Positions 26,957 to 35,772 of a stretch of 64,000 nt of DNA are shown piece after piece (within the stretch, counting starts at the first letter, position 1; every line of letters starts with the position of its first letter). Source of the DNA: Gammaproteobacteria bacterium (GTDB lineage Bacteria; Pseudomonadota; Gammaproteobacteria; Burkholderiales; Nitrosomonadaceae). The stretch is from positions 620,001-684,000 of the forward strand of contig CP054179.1 in NCBI GenBank assembly GCA_015709615.1, written 5' to 3'. The position numbers and the translations under genes were made by a program. The notes below the pieces were generated by a model. It ran no database searches, was not told the DNA's origin, and saw only the letters and a list, made by a program, of their open reading frames with translations.

Positions 26957-28477
26957 CTATTCGGAAAAAACCAAACTCAAATCCAATTGTGAGTTGGGTT
27001 TGGCCTGCAATACCGAATGATTGGAATTACGTTGCGATTCAATAGTTTGCAAATATTCCGGTGTAATATCGCCGGTTATGTAATGACCATTGAAGCACGA
27101 AGTTTCAAAACTGTTAACGGCAGGCGATACTTTTGAAACCGCATGGCTAAGCGCATCCAAATCCTGGAAAATCAAATAATCCGCGCCGATTTCATTACAA
27201 ATTTCTTCCGCCGTGCGATCAGTCGCGATTAACTCCTGACGGGTCGGCATATCGATGCCATAGACATTTGGATAGCGTACCGGTGGCGCCGCGGAAGCAA
27301 AGTAAATTTTATTTGCGCCGGCCTCGCGCGCCATCTGAACAATCTCGCGGCTTGTTGTTCCACGGACGATGGAATCATCCACTAACATCACATTTTTACC
27401 GCGAAATTCTATGCTCATCGCATTTAATTTCTGCCGCACGGATTTACGCCGTTGCTGCTGACCCGGCATGATAAAGGTACGGCCGACGTAACGGTTCTTG
27501 ACAAACCCTTCACGAAAATCAACGCCTAAGCTGTTGGCAAGTTGCAAGGCGCTGGGACGGCTGGAATCCGGTATCGGAATGACGACATCGATATCCAAAT
27601 GCGGTATTGTTTTTCTGATTTTCTCAGCCAGATGCTCTCCCATGTTGAGCCGCGTTTCATAAACCGAGATACCGTCGATGACCGAGTCGGGACGCGCCAG
27701 ATAAACATATTCAAAAATGCAGGGATTCAGCGAAGCCTGTGCTGCGCATTGCTTGTTATAGAAATTGCCGTCTTCGTCGATAAAAATGGCTTCCCCGGGT
27801 TGTATATCGCGGATCAATTTAAAACCCAGCGTATCCAATGCCACACTTTCCGATGCGATCAAATATTCATCGCCCAGTTCATGTTCGGCGGTACCAAAAA
27901 CCAGCGGCCGTATGCCATAGGGATCACGAAAAGCCAGCAATCCATACCCTGCAATCATTGCCACGACCGCATAAGCACCTTTGCAGCGTTTATGAACGCC
28001 CGCGACTGCGGCAAAAATTGTTGCCGGATCCAATTGGCAATTGCGCGTGCTTTCCTGCAATTCATGCGCCAGCACATTGAGTAAAACTTCCGAATCCGAA
28101 TTGGTGTTCACATGCCGCAAATCGGTTCTGAACAATTCTTGATTCAGTTCCGCCGCGTTGGTTAAATTGCCGTTGTGACCCAGTACAATTCCAAACGGCG
28201 AGTTGACATAAAAAGGCTGCGCTTCCGCGGGTGAATTGGCTGATCCGGCTGTCGGGTAACGCACGTGACCGATGCCGATATTGCCGGCCAATGCGCGCAT
28301 GTTCCGGGTGCGGAATACATCCCGCACTAGACCGAGGCCCTTGTGCATATGAAAAGTACTTCCTTGTGCAGTAACAATGCCGCTTGCATCCTGCCCGCGA
28401 TGCTGCAACATCAGCAAACCGTCATAAAGCAATTGATTGACAGGTGATTTTGCAACAATGCCGAGAATTCCACACAT
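26957..28477 (-). CDS. purF: Amidophosphoribosyltransferase
   Basis: 506 residues; first committed step of purine synthesis, making phosphoribosylamine from PRPP and glutamine. The N-terminal nucleophile is Cys2 in MCGILGIV. The glutaminase domain has GHVRYPTAGS and GHNGNL. The PRPP-binding loop is VMLVDDSIVRGTTS. The C-terminal portion is complete. Follows cvpA as in E. coli (folC-dedD-cvpA-purF). Confidence 0.97.
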   Translation of the reverse strand: MCGILGIVAKSPVNQLLYDGLLMLQHRGQDASGIVTAQGSTFHMHKGLGLVRDVFRTRNMRALAGNIGIGHVRYPTAGSANSPAEAQPFYVNSPFGIVLGHNGNLTNAAELNQELFRTDLRHVNTNSDSEVLLNVLAHELQESTRNCQLDPATIFAAVAGVHKRCKGAYAVVAMIAGYGLLAFRDPYGIRPLVFGTAEHELGDEYLIASESVALDTLGFKLIRDIQPGEAIFIDEDGNFYNKQCAAQASLNPCIFEYVYLARPDSVIDGISVYETRLNMGEHLAEKIRKTIPHLDIDVVIPIPDSSRPSALQLANSLGVDFREGFVKNRYVGRTFIMPGQQQRRKSVRQKLNAMSIEFRGKNVMLVDDSIVRGTTSREIVQMAREAGANKIYFASAAPPVRYPNVYGIDMPTRQELIATDRTAEEICNEIGADYLIFQDLDALSHAVSKVSPAVNSFETSCFNGHYITGDITPEYLQTIESQRNSNHSVLQAKPNSQLDLSLVFSE

Positions 28478-28588
28478 ATAAACGCTCCGTATACGCTGCT
28501 CTAATCAGCTTCAGGGTCCGAATTTAAATTGCTCTTTATAAGATAATCAGCAAAATAGCAACTTAAATTATGCGACTCGTCAATCATC

Positions 28589-29095
28589 TTAAGAATTCTC
28601 TTTTCTTTCAAAGCTAATACGTTTCGACAAATCGTTCGGAAGCCAAGGCAAAATCTGTAGCGCAATTACTTCTAAAGGACGGCTCAAAACCGCATGTTGC
28701 CAGAATACCTGATTAGGAATCGTCGTCAATCCTGCGATCAAGGTCAGTAGCGTTACAATTACCAGCGCTCGCAAAAAACCAAAAATCGAACCGAATAATC
28801 GATCGATAAATCCCAATCCAATACCTTTAATCAAGGTAGTCAACAGCATAGTCGCCAACGCAGTTATCAGCAATACCGACAAAAATGTCAGAGCGAATGC
28901 AATCGAGATTCGTAGTGTTTCACCGGTTATTTCGGCGGGCAAAAACTGTTCAAAAAACGATGCGTATGCGCTAGCCACAATAAAGGCAACTACCCAACCG
29001 GCAATGGATAATGCTTCCCGGACAAATCCCCGGAAAATACTCAAAATTACGGAAACTAGAAAAATGCCGGAAACGACATAATCAAATGCGGTCAT
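28589..29095 (-). CDS. cvpA: CvpA family membrane protein
   Basis: 168 residues with four hydrophobic segments and the CvpA start pattern FDYVVSGIFLVSVILSI followed by RGFVREALSIAGW. In E. coli CvpA is needed for colicin V production and envelope homeostasis. Its molecular function is not settled. It lies between dedD and purF in the conserved order. Confidence 0.93.
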   Translation of the reverse strand: MTAFDYVVSGIFLVSVILSIFRGFVREALSIAGWVVAFIVASAYASFFEQFLPAEITGETLRISIAFALTFLSVLLITALATMLLTTLIKGIGLGFIDRLFGSIFGFLRALVIVTLLTLIAGLTTIPNQVFWQHAVLSRPLEVIALQILPWLPNDLSKRISFERKENS

Positions 29096-29160
29096 CGGTG
29101 AAAATCAGTCCAGTTCTAATTGTTGAGTAAACAAAAAATCAAAATTACCCAGTTATCAAC

Positions 29161-29901
29161 TTATTTGGGAGCCACTACGCCGTCCAATCCAAGCTTTTTT
29201 AATTTCTTTAATTCGGTTTCAGCGGCGCTTCGTGTCACGAAGGGACCGATCCTTACCCTTGTCACCTCATTTTGATCAATCTTCAGTGTTTCGGTATAAG
29301 CTTTGAAGCCGTTTGACAATAGATTGGCTTGTTGCTGCTTGGCTTTTGCCGGATCGGAAAACGCTCCCAGCTGCACGATGAAGCTTTTTGCCGTGTCTGC
29401 TGGTGCCGCTGCGGGAGTATCCGGTACTGGGGGTGCCGCTGTGGCAGCTGTAGCAGCCGGTGCAACCGCTGCAGTTTGTGCAGTGCCTACAGGTTTTGCC
29501 GCTGCTGTATTTTTTGTTTCTGGAGCAGCCGCTACTAAACGCCGGTCAATTTTTGGTTTAATACCGGGGATAGGAATACGTTTTTGCTCGCTTGACGATC
29601 CTCCGAATTCATCTCCGAACGGTGCGCTCATTCTAGATTTACTTGGTAATTCAGACGATGCGCCTTCTTCATCCGGCAATTCGCGGTTTACCGGTTCTTC
29701 TTTTGGCGTCGGGTCTATTTTAGTGATTCTGCCCGGTGGCAAATTGATGGCAATTTCCTGTTTCTCACCCTCGCCTTTGGGTTCATCGAATATTGCCGGC
29801 AATACAATAACGGCAGCCAAAACCAGTACGATTGCGCCAACTAAACGCCGTCTTGCGCGCTTTCTGAGTAATAATTCTTCTTCACTGATATTTTTGTTCA
29901 T
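29161..29901 (-). CDS. dedD: DedD-like SPOR-domain protein
   Basis: 246 residues from ATG 29901; an upstream in-frame ATG at 29937 lies inside folC and is less likely. The short basic cytosolic N-terminus (RKRARRRLVGA) is followed by one span (about 20-38), a long Ala/Pro-rich periplasmic linker, and a C-terminal SPOR domain from about 170 (SFIVQLGAFSDPAKA, TRVRIGPFVTRSAAE). SPOR domains bind denuded peptidoglycan at the septum. Order folC-dedD-cvpA-purF supports the name. Confidence 0.9.
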   Translation of the reverse strand: MNKNISEEELLLRKRARRRLVGAIVLVLAAVIVLPAIFDEPKGEGEKQEIAINLPPGRITKIDPTPKEEPVNRELPDEEGASSELPSKSRMSAPFGDEFGGSSSEQKRIPIPGIKPKIDRRLVAAAPETKNTAAAKPVGTAQTAAVAPAATAATAAPPVPDTPAAAPADTAKSFIVQLGAFSDPAKAKQQQANLLSNGFKAYTETLKIDQNEVTRVRIGPFVTRSAAETELKKLKKLGLDGVVAPK

Positions 29902-29917
29902 TTGAAATAGCCAATTA

Positions 29918-31210
29918 TTACCTACTCTGTTGTGCATTCAAATACTGCAACACACCGCTTACTGTATAGAAAGACCCGAATGCGCAAATTCTATCATTTT
30001 TACCGGCATGTTCACAGGCAAAAACATAAGCCGCAACGCAATCGGCAAACTGACGAATGGCATCTCCATTGCCTGCAACACCCGCTTTATGAATTTCGTT
30101 GACCAGGTAATCAATCGGTGCAGCACGAGCAGAATCAACCGCACATACCAGCCAGAAATCAATATGGTCTTTTAAGGTCTGGACGACGCCTTGAATATCT
30201 TTGTCTTGCAGCATGGAAAAAACGGCATACGTATGGCCGCTCGGTTTGGTTGACGCTAGGTTTTGCGATAACACGGCCGCCGCGGCGGGATTGTGTGCGA
30301 CATCCAGGATGATCATCGGCTGTGTCGAAACCACTTGAAATCTGCCCGGTATCACTGCCTCACCCAATCCCAGGCGGATTTCTTGCATGCTGACCGGCAG
30401 CAATTCGTGCAGCGTATCCAATGCGGCCAGACAAGCGCTTGCATTTTGCAGTTGCTTAACTCCGCGGAGTGCGGGAAAAGGTAAAGAATGGCGTTTGCCG
30501 TTAGGGCCCCAATAATCCCATTGCGTATGTTTATTAGAAAAACCGAATTCCTGATTAAGGCGGAAAAATTTTGCCCCCATTTTTTCTGCTTGCTGATAGA
30601 CGGAATGCGGTATATCGGCTTCCGCGCAAATCGCCGGTTTATTTTTTCTAAAAATAGCGGCTTTCTCGAATCCGATTTTCTCCCGCGTATCCCCCAGATA
30701 ATCCATATGATCGAGGTCGATACTGGTTAGAATCGCGCAATCCGCATCAAATAGATTAACCGCATCCAAGCGCCCACCTAGGCCAACCTCGAGAATTGCT
30801 ACATCAACATGGGCTTGAACAAATACATGCAGCGCCGCCAACGTGCCAAATTCAAAAAAAGTCAGCGAGGTATGACAATCCTTACGGGCGATATCAATCT
30901 GCGCGAAGGCGTCACAAAGACTTTTATCATCCACTTCATTCTTATTGATGCGAACGCGTTCGTTATAACGCAGCAAATGTGGTGAGGTATAACAACCCGT
31001 TCTATATCCGGCGCAGACCAGTATGGATTCCAGCATTGCACAAACGGATCCTTTGCCGTTCGTACCGCCCACCACGATAATGGGAAATTGCGGTATCAGT
31101 TCCAGTTTGGATCGGACCCGTTCGATACGCTCCAATCCCATCTCAATCGTCTTGGGATGGAGTGATTCAAGGTAAGTTAACCAATCCGCGAGCGCGCTGG
31201 GGGCAGGCAT
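29918..31210 (-). CDS. folC: Bifunctional folylpolyglutamate/dihydrofolate synthase
   Basis: 430 residues from ATG 31210; a TTG at 31234 would add 8. Mur-ligase fold. P-loop GGTNGKGSVCAMLE, HMDYLGDT region with metal-binding residues, and ILDVAHNPAAA joining the C-terminal domain. It adds glutamate to dihydropteroate and folates in the cytosol. 27 bp after accD and 16 bp before dedD. Confidence 0.95.
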   Translation of the reverse strand: MPAPSALADWLTYLESLHPKTIEMGLERIERVRSKLELIPQFPIIVVGGTNGKGSVCAMLESILVCAGYRTGCYTSPHLLRYNERVRINKNEVDDKSLCDAFAQIDIARKDCHTSLTFFEFGTLAALHVFVQAHVDVAILEVGLGGRLDAVNLFDADCAILTSIDLDHMDYLGDTREKIGFEKAAIFRKNKPAICAEADIPHSVYQQAEKMGAKFFRLNQEFGFSNKHTQWDYWGPNGKRHSLPFPALRGVKQLQNASACLAALDTLHELLPVSMQEIRLGLGEAVIPGRFQVVSTQPMIILDVAHNPAAAAVLSQNLASTKPSGHTYAVFSMLQDKDIQGVVQTLKDHIDFWLVCAVDSARAAPIDYLVNEIHKAGVAGNGDAIRQFADCVAAYVFACEHAGKNDRICAFGSFYTVSGVLQYLNAQQSR

Positions 31211-31237
31211 TGAACAGGGGTCAGGCGGCAGCAACGG

Positions 31238-32107
31238 CTAAGATAGGGGTTCCGGAACACGCATCAGTTGCGTGCACAGCGTCACAATTTTATCTCGCAT
31301 TTGCCTGCGATCGACAATCATATCAATCGCACCGTGCTGCAATAGGAATTCGGCCCGTTGAAAACCATCCGGCAGGGTTTGGCGCACGGTTTGTTCAATG
31401 ACGCGGGGACCGGCAAAACCGATCAGCGCGCCGGGTTCGGCGATCACCACGTCGCCCAGAAAGGCGAAACTGGCCGATACGCCCCCCATCGTCGGATCGG
31501 TCAGCACCGATAGGAACGGTAATTTATGATGACTCAACTTGGTCAGCGCAGCGGTTGTTTTCGCCATTTGCATTAAGGAAAACAAGCCTTCCTGCATACG
31601 CGCGCCGCCGCTGGCGCTGAAACATATGAAAGGTACATGCTGATCAATACTGACTTTGACGCCGCGTACAAAACGCTCGCCCACGACGGACCCCATCGAA
31701 CCGCCCATAAAACCAAATTCAAATACCGCAACCACGACCGGCATCGTTTTGATGGTTCCTTGCATCACTACCAGAGAGTCTTGTTCGTCCGTGCTTTCTT
31801 TCGCTTGCGTCAGGCGATCTGCATAGCGCTTGCTGTCTTTAAATTTCAGCGCATCGGTAGCAATCACTTCAGCGCCGATTTCATAGCGCCCTTCCGGATC
31901 CAGCAATTGATCGAGACGGTTTCTTGCGGAAATGCGATTATGGAAATCGCATTTAGGGCAGACATTCAGATTTTTGGCCAGATCCGTGTAATACAAAACC
32001 GCTTCGCAGGTACGGCATTTACTCCACAGGCCTTCGGGTACTATCTTCTTTTCACCAGCTTCTTTTCTTTTGATCTTTGGCGGAATAATGTTTTGAAACC
32101 AGCTCAT
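31238..32107 (-). CDS. accD: Acetyl-CoA carboxylase carboxyltransferase beta subunit
   Basis: 289 residues starting MSWFQNIIPPKIK at ATG 32107 (GGAAA upstream; a start 9 bases earlier at 32116 is less typical). N-terminal zinc ribbon C-x2-C ... C-x2-C in KCRTCEAV and NVCPKCDF. Crotonase-type core with FSASGGARMQEG and GGVSASFAFLGD. It works with AccA to carboxylate acetyl-CoA for fatty-acid synthesis. Between trpA and folC. Confidence 0.96.
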   Translation of the reverse strand: MSWFQNIIPPKIKRKEAGEKKIVPEGLWSKCRTCEAVLYYTDLAKNLNVCPKCDFHNRISARNRLDQLLDPEGRYEIGAEVIATDALKFKDSKRYADRLTQAKESTDEQDSLVVMQGTIKTMPVVVAVFEFGFMGGSMGSVVGERFVRGVKVSIDQHVPFICFSASGGARMQEGLFSLMQMAKTTAALTKLSHHKLPFLSVLTDPTMGGVSASFAFLGDVVIAEPGALIGFAGPRVIEQTVRQTLPDGFQRAEFLLQHGAIDMIVDRRQMRDKIVTLCTQLMRVPEPLS

Positions 32108-32140
32108 GTGTTGCATTTCCTCAAACGTATTTTGCGTGTT

Positions 32141-33010
32141 TTAACCATTGCCTTCATTCTCATCGATGGCTTTGCGCAGAGCGCTGATCAAGCTTCCTAC
32201 ATTACTCAACAATTCCGCTTCTGAAGATTTCTCGATTTCCTCGATGATCCGGCTGCCGACCACCACGGCATCGGCCAAACCGGCTACGGCCTTGGCTGTC
32301 GCACCATCGCGTATGCCGAACCCGACACCGATGGGTAATGCTATATACTGACGTAATTGCGTCAACATCGCACCGACATCCTGAAGATTCAGATGCGATG
32401 CGCCGGTCACTCCTTTTAAGGAAACATAATACACATAGCCTCTGGCCATTTTAGCTACTTGCGCGATGCGCTCTTGAGGCGTCGTAGGAGACAGCAAGAA
32501 GATCGCATCGATTTCCTGTTTTTCCAGGCATTGCACCCATTCGGCGGATTCTTCAGGAGGATAATCGACGATGAGAACACCGTCGACGCCGCAATCTTTC
32601 GCTTTAGCGGCAAATACCGCAAAACCCATCGCTTCAACCGGATTGGCATAGCCCATTAAAACCACCGGCGTATTCGTATCCGTTTTTCTAAACTCACTCA
32701 CCATGTCCAAAACGCCATTCAGGCTCACATGATGCTTCAGCGCCCGCTCCGACGATCTTTGAATGGTCGGCCCATCCGCCATAGGGTCGGAAAAAGGCAC
32801 GCCCAACTCGATGATGTCGGCGCCCGATTGAACCAATTGATGCATCAATTGCACCGTTATCTGCGGATCGGGATCACCGGCGGTAATGAAGGGAATCAAC
32901 GCTTTCCGGTTTTGTTTTTTTAACGCCGCAAAAACTGTGGCGATACGATTTATTTTTTCAGCGTCGCCCTGGCTGCCGAAAATATTCATTAAACTTTTTA
33001 TAAAGCTCAT
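32141..33010 (-). CDS. trpA: Tryptophan synthase alpha chain
   Basis: 289 residues, about 20 longer than usual because of an N-terminal segment before the conserved NRIATVFAALKK; the real start could be ATG 32989. Barrel motifs: PFITAGDPDP, IELGVPFSDPMADGP (catalytic Glu and Asp), GVLIVDYPPEES, and GFGIRD. It releases indole from indole-glycerol phosphate for TrpB. Third of trpF-trpB-trpA. Confidence 0.95.
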   Translation of the reverse strand: MSFIKSLMNIFGSQGDAEKINRIATVFAALKKQNRKALIPFITAGDPDPQITVQLMHQLVQSGADIIELGVPFSDPMADGPTIQRSSERALKHHVSLNGVLDMVSEFRKTDTNTPVVLMGYANPVEAMGFAVFAAKAKDCGVDGVLIVDYPPEESAEWVQCLEKQEIDAIFLLSPTTPQERIAQVAKMARGYVYYVSLKGVTGASHLNLQDVGAMLTQLRQYIALPIGVGFGIRDGATAKAVAGLADAVVVGSRIIEEIEKSSEAELLSNVGSLISALRKAIDENEGNG

Positions 33011-33071
33011 GTGCTCAATCCGCTCTCAATTCTTCTCAGAAAACTGCAAACGCAATAGAATTCACCATTGA

Positions 33072-34271
33072 TTACAGCGTTAAACCGGACATTTGCGCAA
33101 CCGTTGCCATATCCTTATCACCCCGTCCGGATAAATTCACCAGCAGCAATTTGTCCTTCGGTAAAGTAGGCGCATATTTGGCGGCATAAGCCAATGCATG
33201 ACTGGATTCCAGCGCCGGCATGATGCCTTCGAAACGGCATAGCGTGTGAAATGCTTCCAATGCTTCATCGTCGGTAATCGCAACGTATTCCGCGCGCCCG
33301 CAATCTTTCAACCAGGCATGTTCCGGTCCCACGCCGGGATAATCGAGACCGGCCGAGATGGAATGGGTTTCTATAATCTGGCCATTCTCGTCTTGGATAA
33401 GATAAGTACGGTTACCATGCAACACCCCGGGTTTACCCGTTGATAGCGTCGCCGCATGCTGATTGGTGTCGATGCCTTTTCCCGCTGCTTCCACACCGAT
33501 CAAGCGCACATTGGCATTGTCAATATACGGATAGAATAAACCGATCGCGTTCGATCCGCCGCCGACACAGGCAATCAGCGCATCCGGCTGGCGATTGAAA
33601 TCCTCCAGCATCTGCACTTTGGCTTCATTGCCGATAACCGCCTGAAAATCCCTGACCATCATCGGATAAGGATGCGGCCCGGCAACTGTGCCTATGATAT
33701 AAAACGTATTCTCGACGTTGGTGACCCAATCCCGCATGGCTTCGTTCAATGCATCTTTTAAGGTGCGAGATCCGGATTCCACCGGCACCACGGTTGCGCC
33801 CAGCAGTTTCATACGATACACATTGGTAGCTTGGCGTTTTACATCTTCGGAACCCATGTAGACCACGCATTCCATACCATAGCGCGCAGCTACCGTGGCA
33901 CTCGCCACACCATGCTGCCCCGCGCCGGTTTCCGCAATAACGCGCTTTTTCCCCATACGCCGGGCAAGCAGCGCCTGCCCGATGGTATTGTTGATTTTGT
34001 GCGCGCCGGTATGGTTCAGATCTTCGCGCTTCAGCAGGATCTGCGCGCCGCCTAAGTGCTCAGACCATCTTTTTGCATGATAAATGGGGCTGGGACGTCC
34101 TACGTAATGTTTCAATTCGTACGCAAATTCCGCTTTGAAGTCCGGGTCGTCGCGATAAAATTCATACTGTTTGCGTAAATCTTCCAGCGCTGAAATCAAT
34201 GTTTCAGCGACAAATATGCCTCCATAGGGACCGAAATGGCCTTCTTTATTCGGCAGGTCATAAGCATTCAC
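33072..34271 (-). CDS. trpB: Tryptophan synthase beta chain
   Basis: 399 residues from GTG 34271. PLP lysine in GAHKINNTIGQ. Ammonia-type GAGQHGVASATV and glycine-rich phosphate loop CVGGGSNAIGLF. Condenses indole and serine to tryptophan as an alpha2beta2 complex with TrpA. The start codon overlaps the trpF stop by 4 bases (GTGA), so the two are translationally coupled. Confidence 0.97.
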   Translation of the reverse strand: MNAYDLPNKEGHFGPYGGIFVAETLISALEDLRKQYEFYRDDPDFKAEFAYELKHYVGRPSPIYHAKRWSEHLGGAQILLKREDLNHTGAHKINNTIGQALLARRMGKKRVIAETGAGQHGVASATVAARYGMECVVYMGSEDVKRQATNVYRMKLLGATVVPVESGSRTLKDALNEAMRDWVTNVENTFYIIGTVAGPHPYPMMVRDFQAVIGNEAKVQMLEDFNRQPDALIACVGGGSNAIGLFYPYIDNANVRLIGVEAAGKGIDTNQHAATLSTGKPGVLHGNRTYLIQDENGQIIETHSISAGLDYPGVGPEHAWLKDCGRAEYVAITDDEALEAFHTLCRFEGIMPALESSHALAYAAKYAPTLPKDKLLLVNLSGRGDKDMATVAQMSGLTL

Positions 34272-34885
34272 GATTGTTTAACTCCTTGCATGAAAGCAAT
34301 AATTTTTTTCTTATCTTTAATACCTTTTGAGGCTTCCACGCCGCTTGAAACATCTACTGCCCACGGGTTTGTTTGCTTGATTGCATACGCCACATTATCC
34401 GGATTCAAACCACCGGACAGAATAAGCGGTAACGGCAGTTGCTGCGGAATAAGCCGCCAATCAAAAACATGGCCGGTTCCGCCGGGCATGTTGGCAGCAT
34501 AGGTATCGAGTAATAATCCTTTTGCTGTCCTGTAACGTTCTGCATATTGTAGCAAATCTGTATCCGGTTTGACGCGAATCGCCTTAATATAAGGCTGTGA
34601 AAATTGGTTACAAAACTCCGGCGATTCATCGCCATGAAACTGCAACAGATTGAGCTTGGCAGCTCGCGCGGTTTCTTCCACCCAGGCAGCATCCGGGTCA
34701 ACGTAAACACCCACCGTACAAACGAAAGGCGGTATGACGTCAGCAATGCGACGTGCGGAATCGGCATCGATATAGCGCGCGCTATGCAACCAAAAAACAA
34801 AACCGATGGCGTCAGCACCGCATTGCACCGCCGCTTCCGCGTCTTCACGACGGGTAATTCCGCATACTTTTACGCGCGCAGACAT
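34268..34885 (-). CDS. trpF: Phosphoribosylanthranilate isomerase
   Basis: 205-residue TIM barrel. Motifs KVCGITRREDA (catalytic Cys), LNLLQFHGDESPEF, LLLDTY (catalytic Asp) and LSGGLNPDNV (phosphate loop). Converts PRA to CdRP in tryptophan synthesis. Overlaps trpB. No trp leader peptide or attenuator is visible upstream, where truA ends 29 bp away. Confidence 0.96.
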   Translation of the reverse strand: MSARVKVCGITRREDAEAAVQCGADAIGFVFWLHSARYIDADSARRIADVIPPFVCTVGVYVDPDAAWVEETARAAKLNLLQFHGDESPEFCNQFSQPYIKAIRVKPDTDLLQYAERYRTAKGLLLDTYAANMPGGTGHVFDWRLIPQQLPLPLILSGGLNPDNVAYAIKQTNPWAVDVSSGVEASKGIKDKKKIIAFMQGVKQS

Positions 34886-34914
34886 GGGATCTTCATGCTC
34901 TTTTTTTAAATGAC

Positions 34915-35712
34915 TTAATCATGTAACGACAAACCAGGAATGATTGGCTTCGAAGAAGATTCCGGCAGCCCCCAGCAAGTATCATACTTCACACTAGCCA
35001 GATACAAACCTGCCGGTGAGAATGTCGGTGCAGCATAGGTCCGGTCGCAACTTGCCAATAGCCCATGCATCCATTCAACAGAATACTTCCCTTTCCCGAT
35101 ATAAACAAGGCAACCAATGATATTGCGCACCATGTGATGGAGAAATGCATTAGCGCGTATATCAAAAACCAATAGATTCCCCTGGCGAGTGATGGTTAGC
35201 CGGGTGATTGTCCGTACTGGAGATTTTGCTTGGCATTCGGCTGCCCGGAATGAAGAGAAATCATGCTCACCGACGAGAATATCGCCTGCGGTTTGCATTT
35301 TTTCCAGCTCTAGCGGGTGATGGTACCACCCCACTTTGTTATGGTTGATACCTGGCCGGACGGGCTGATTCAGTAACAAATATAAGTAGCGCCGCTCCAG
35401 CGCGCTATACCTTGCATGAAACTCGCCGGACACTTCGGCTGCCCATAGTATCGCGATGTCATCCGGCAATAAAGCGTTGACACCGCGTATCCAGGCGCTG
35501 ACCGGGCGCCGCGCCGCTGTATCGAAATGCACGACCTGATACAACGCATGCACACCAGAATCGGTGCGTCCGGCGGTGATAATACGGATTTCTTCTTGCG
35601 CAATACGGGATAAGGCTGTTTCCAACACATCCTGAATCGAGCAGCCTTCCGGTTGGCTTTGCCATCCGCAGTAACGGCTGCCATCATATTCCAGAACCAG
35701 CGCTATCCGCAC
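34915..35712 (-). CDS. truA: tRNA pseudouridine synthase A
   Basis: 265 residues from GTG 35712 (the family start is VRIALVLEYDG); a TTG two codons earlier is the alternative. Catalytic Asp in AGRTDSGVHALYQ. Further TruA blocks are YDGSRYCGWQ, RYLYLL, FSSFRAAECQAKSP and NAFLHHMVRNI. Modifies U38-40 in tRNA anticodon arms. Lies between fimV and trpF, as in many Proteobacteria. Confidence 0.95.
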   Translation of the reverse strand: MRIALVLEYDGSRYCGWQSQPEGCSIQDVLETALSRIAQEEIRIITAGRTDSGVHALYQVVHFDTAARRPVSAWIRGVNALLPDDIAILWAAEVSGEFHARYSALERRYLYLLLNQPVRPGINHNKVGWYHHPLELEKMQTAGDILVGEHDFSSFRAAECQAKSPVRTITRLTITRQGNLLVFDIRANAFLHHMVRNIIGCLVYIGKGKYSVEWMHGLLASCDRTYAAPTFSPAGLYLASVKYDTCWGLPESSSKPIIPGLSLHD

Positions 35713-35772
35713 AAACAAAAAATCATTCTACTGATTGATACGTGCTTGCAGGAATGTATCAAGCAGCGATTC

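Noticed and set aside
34886..34914. trp attenuator or leader peptide
   Set aside because: The gap is only 29 bp and has no Trp codons or competing hairpins.
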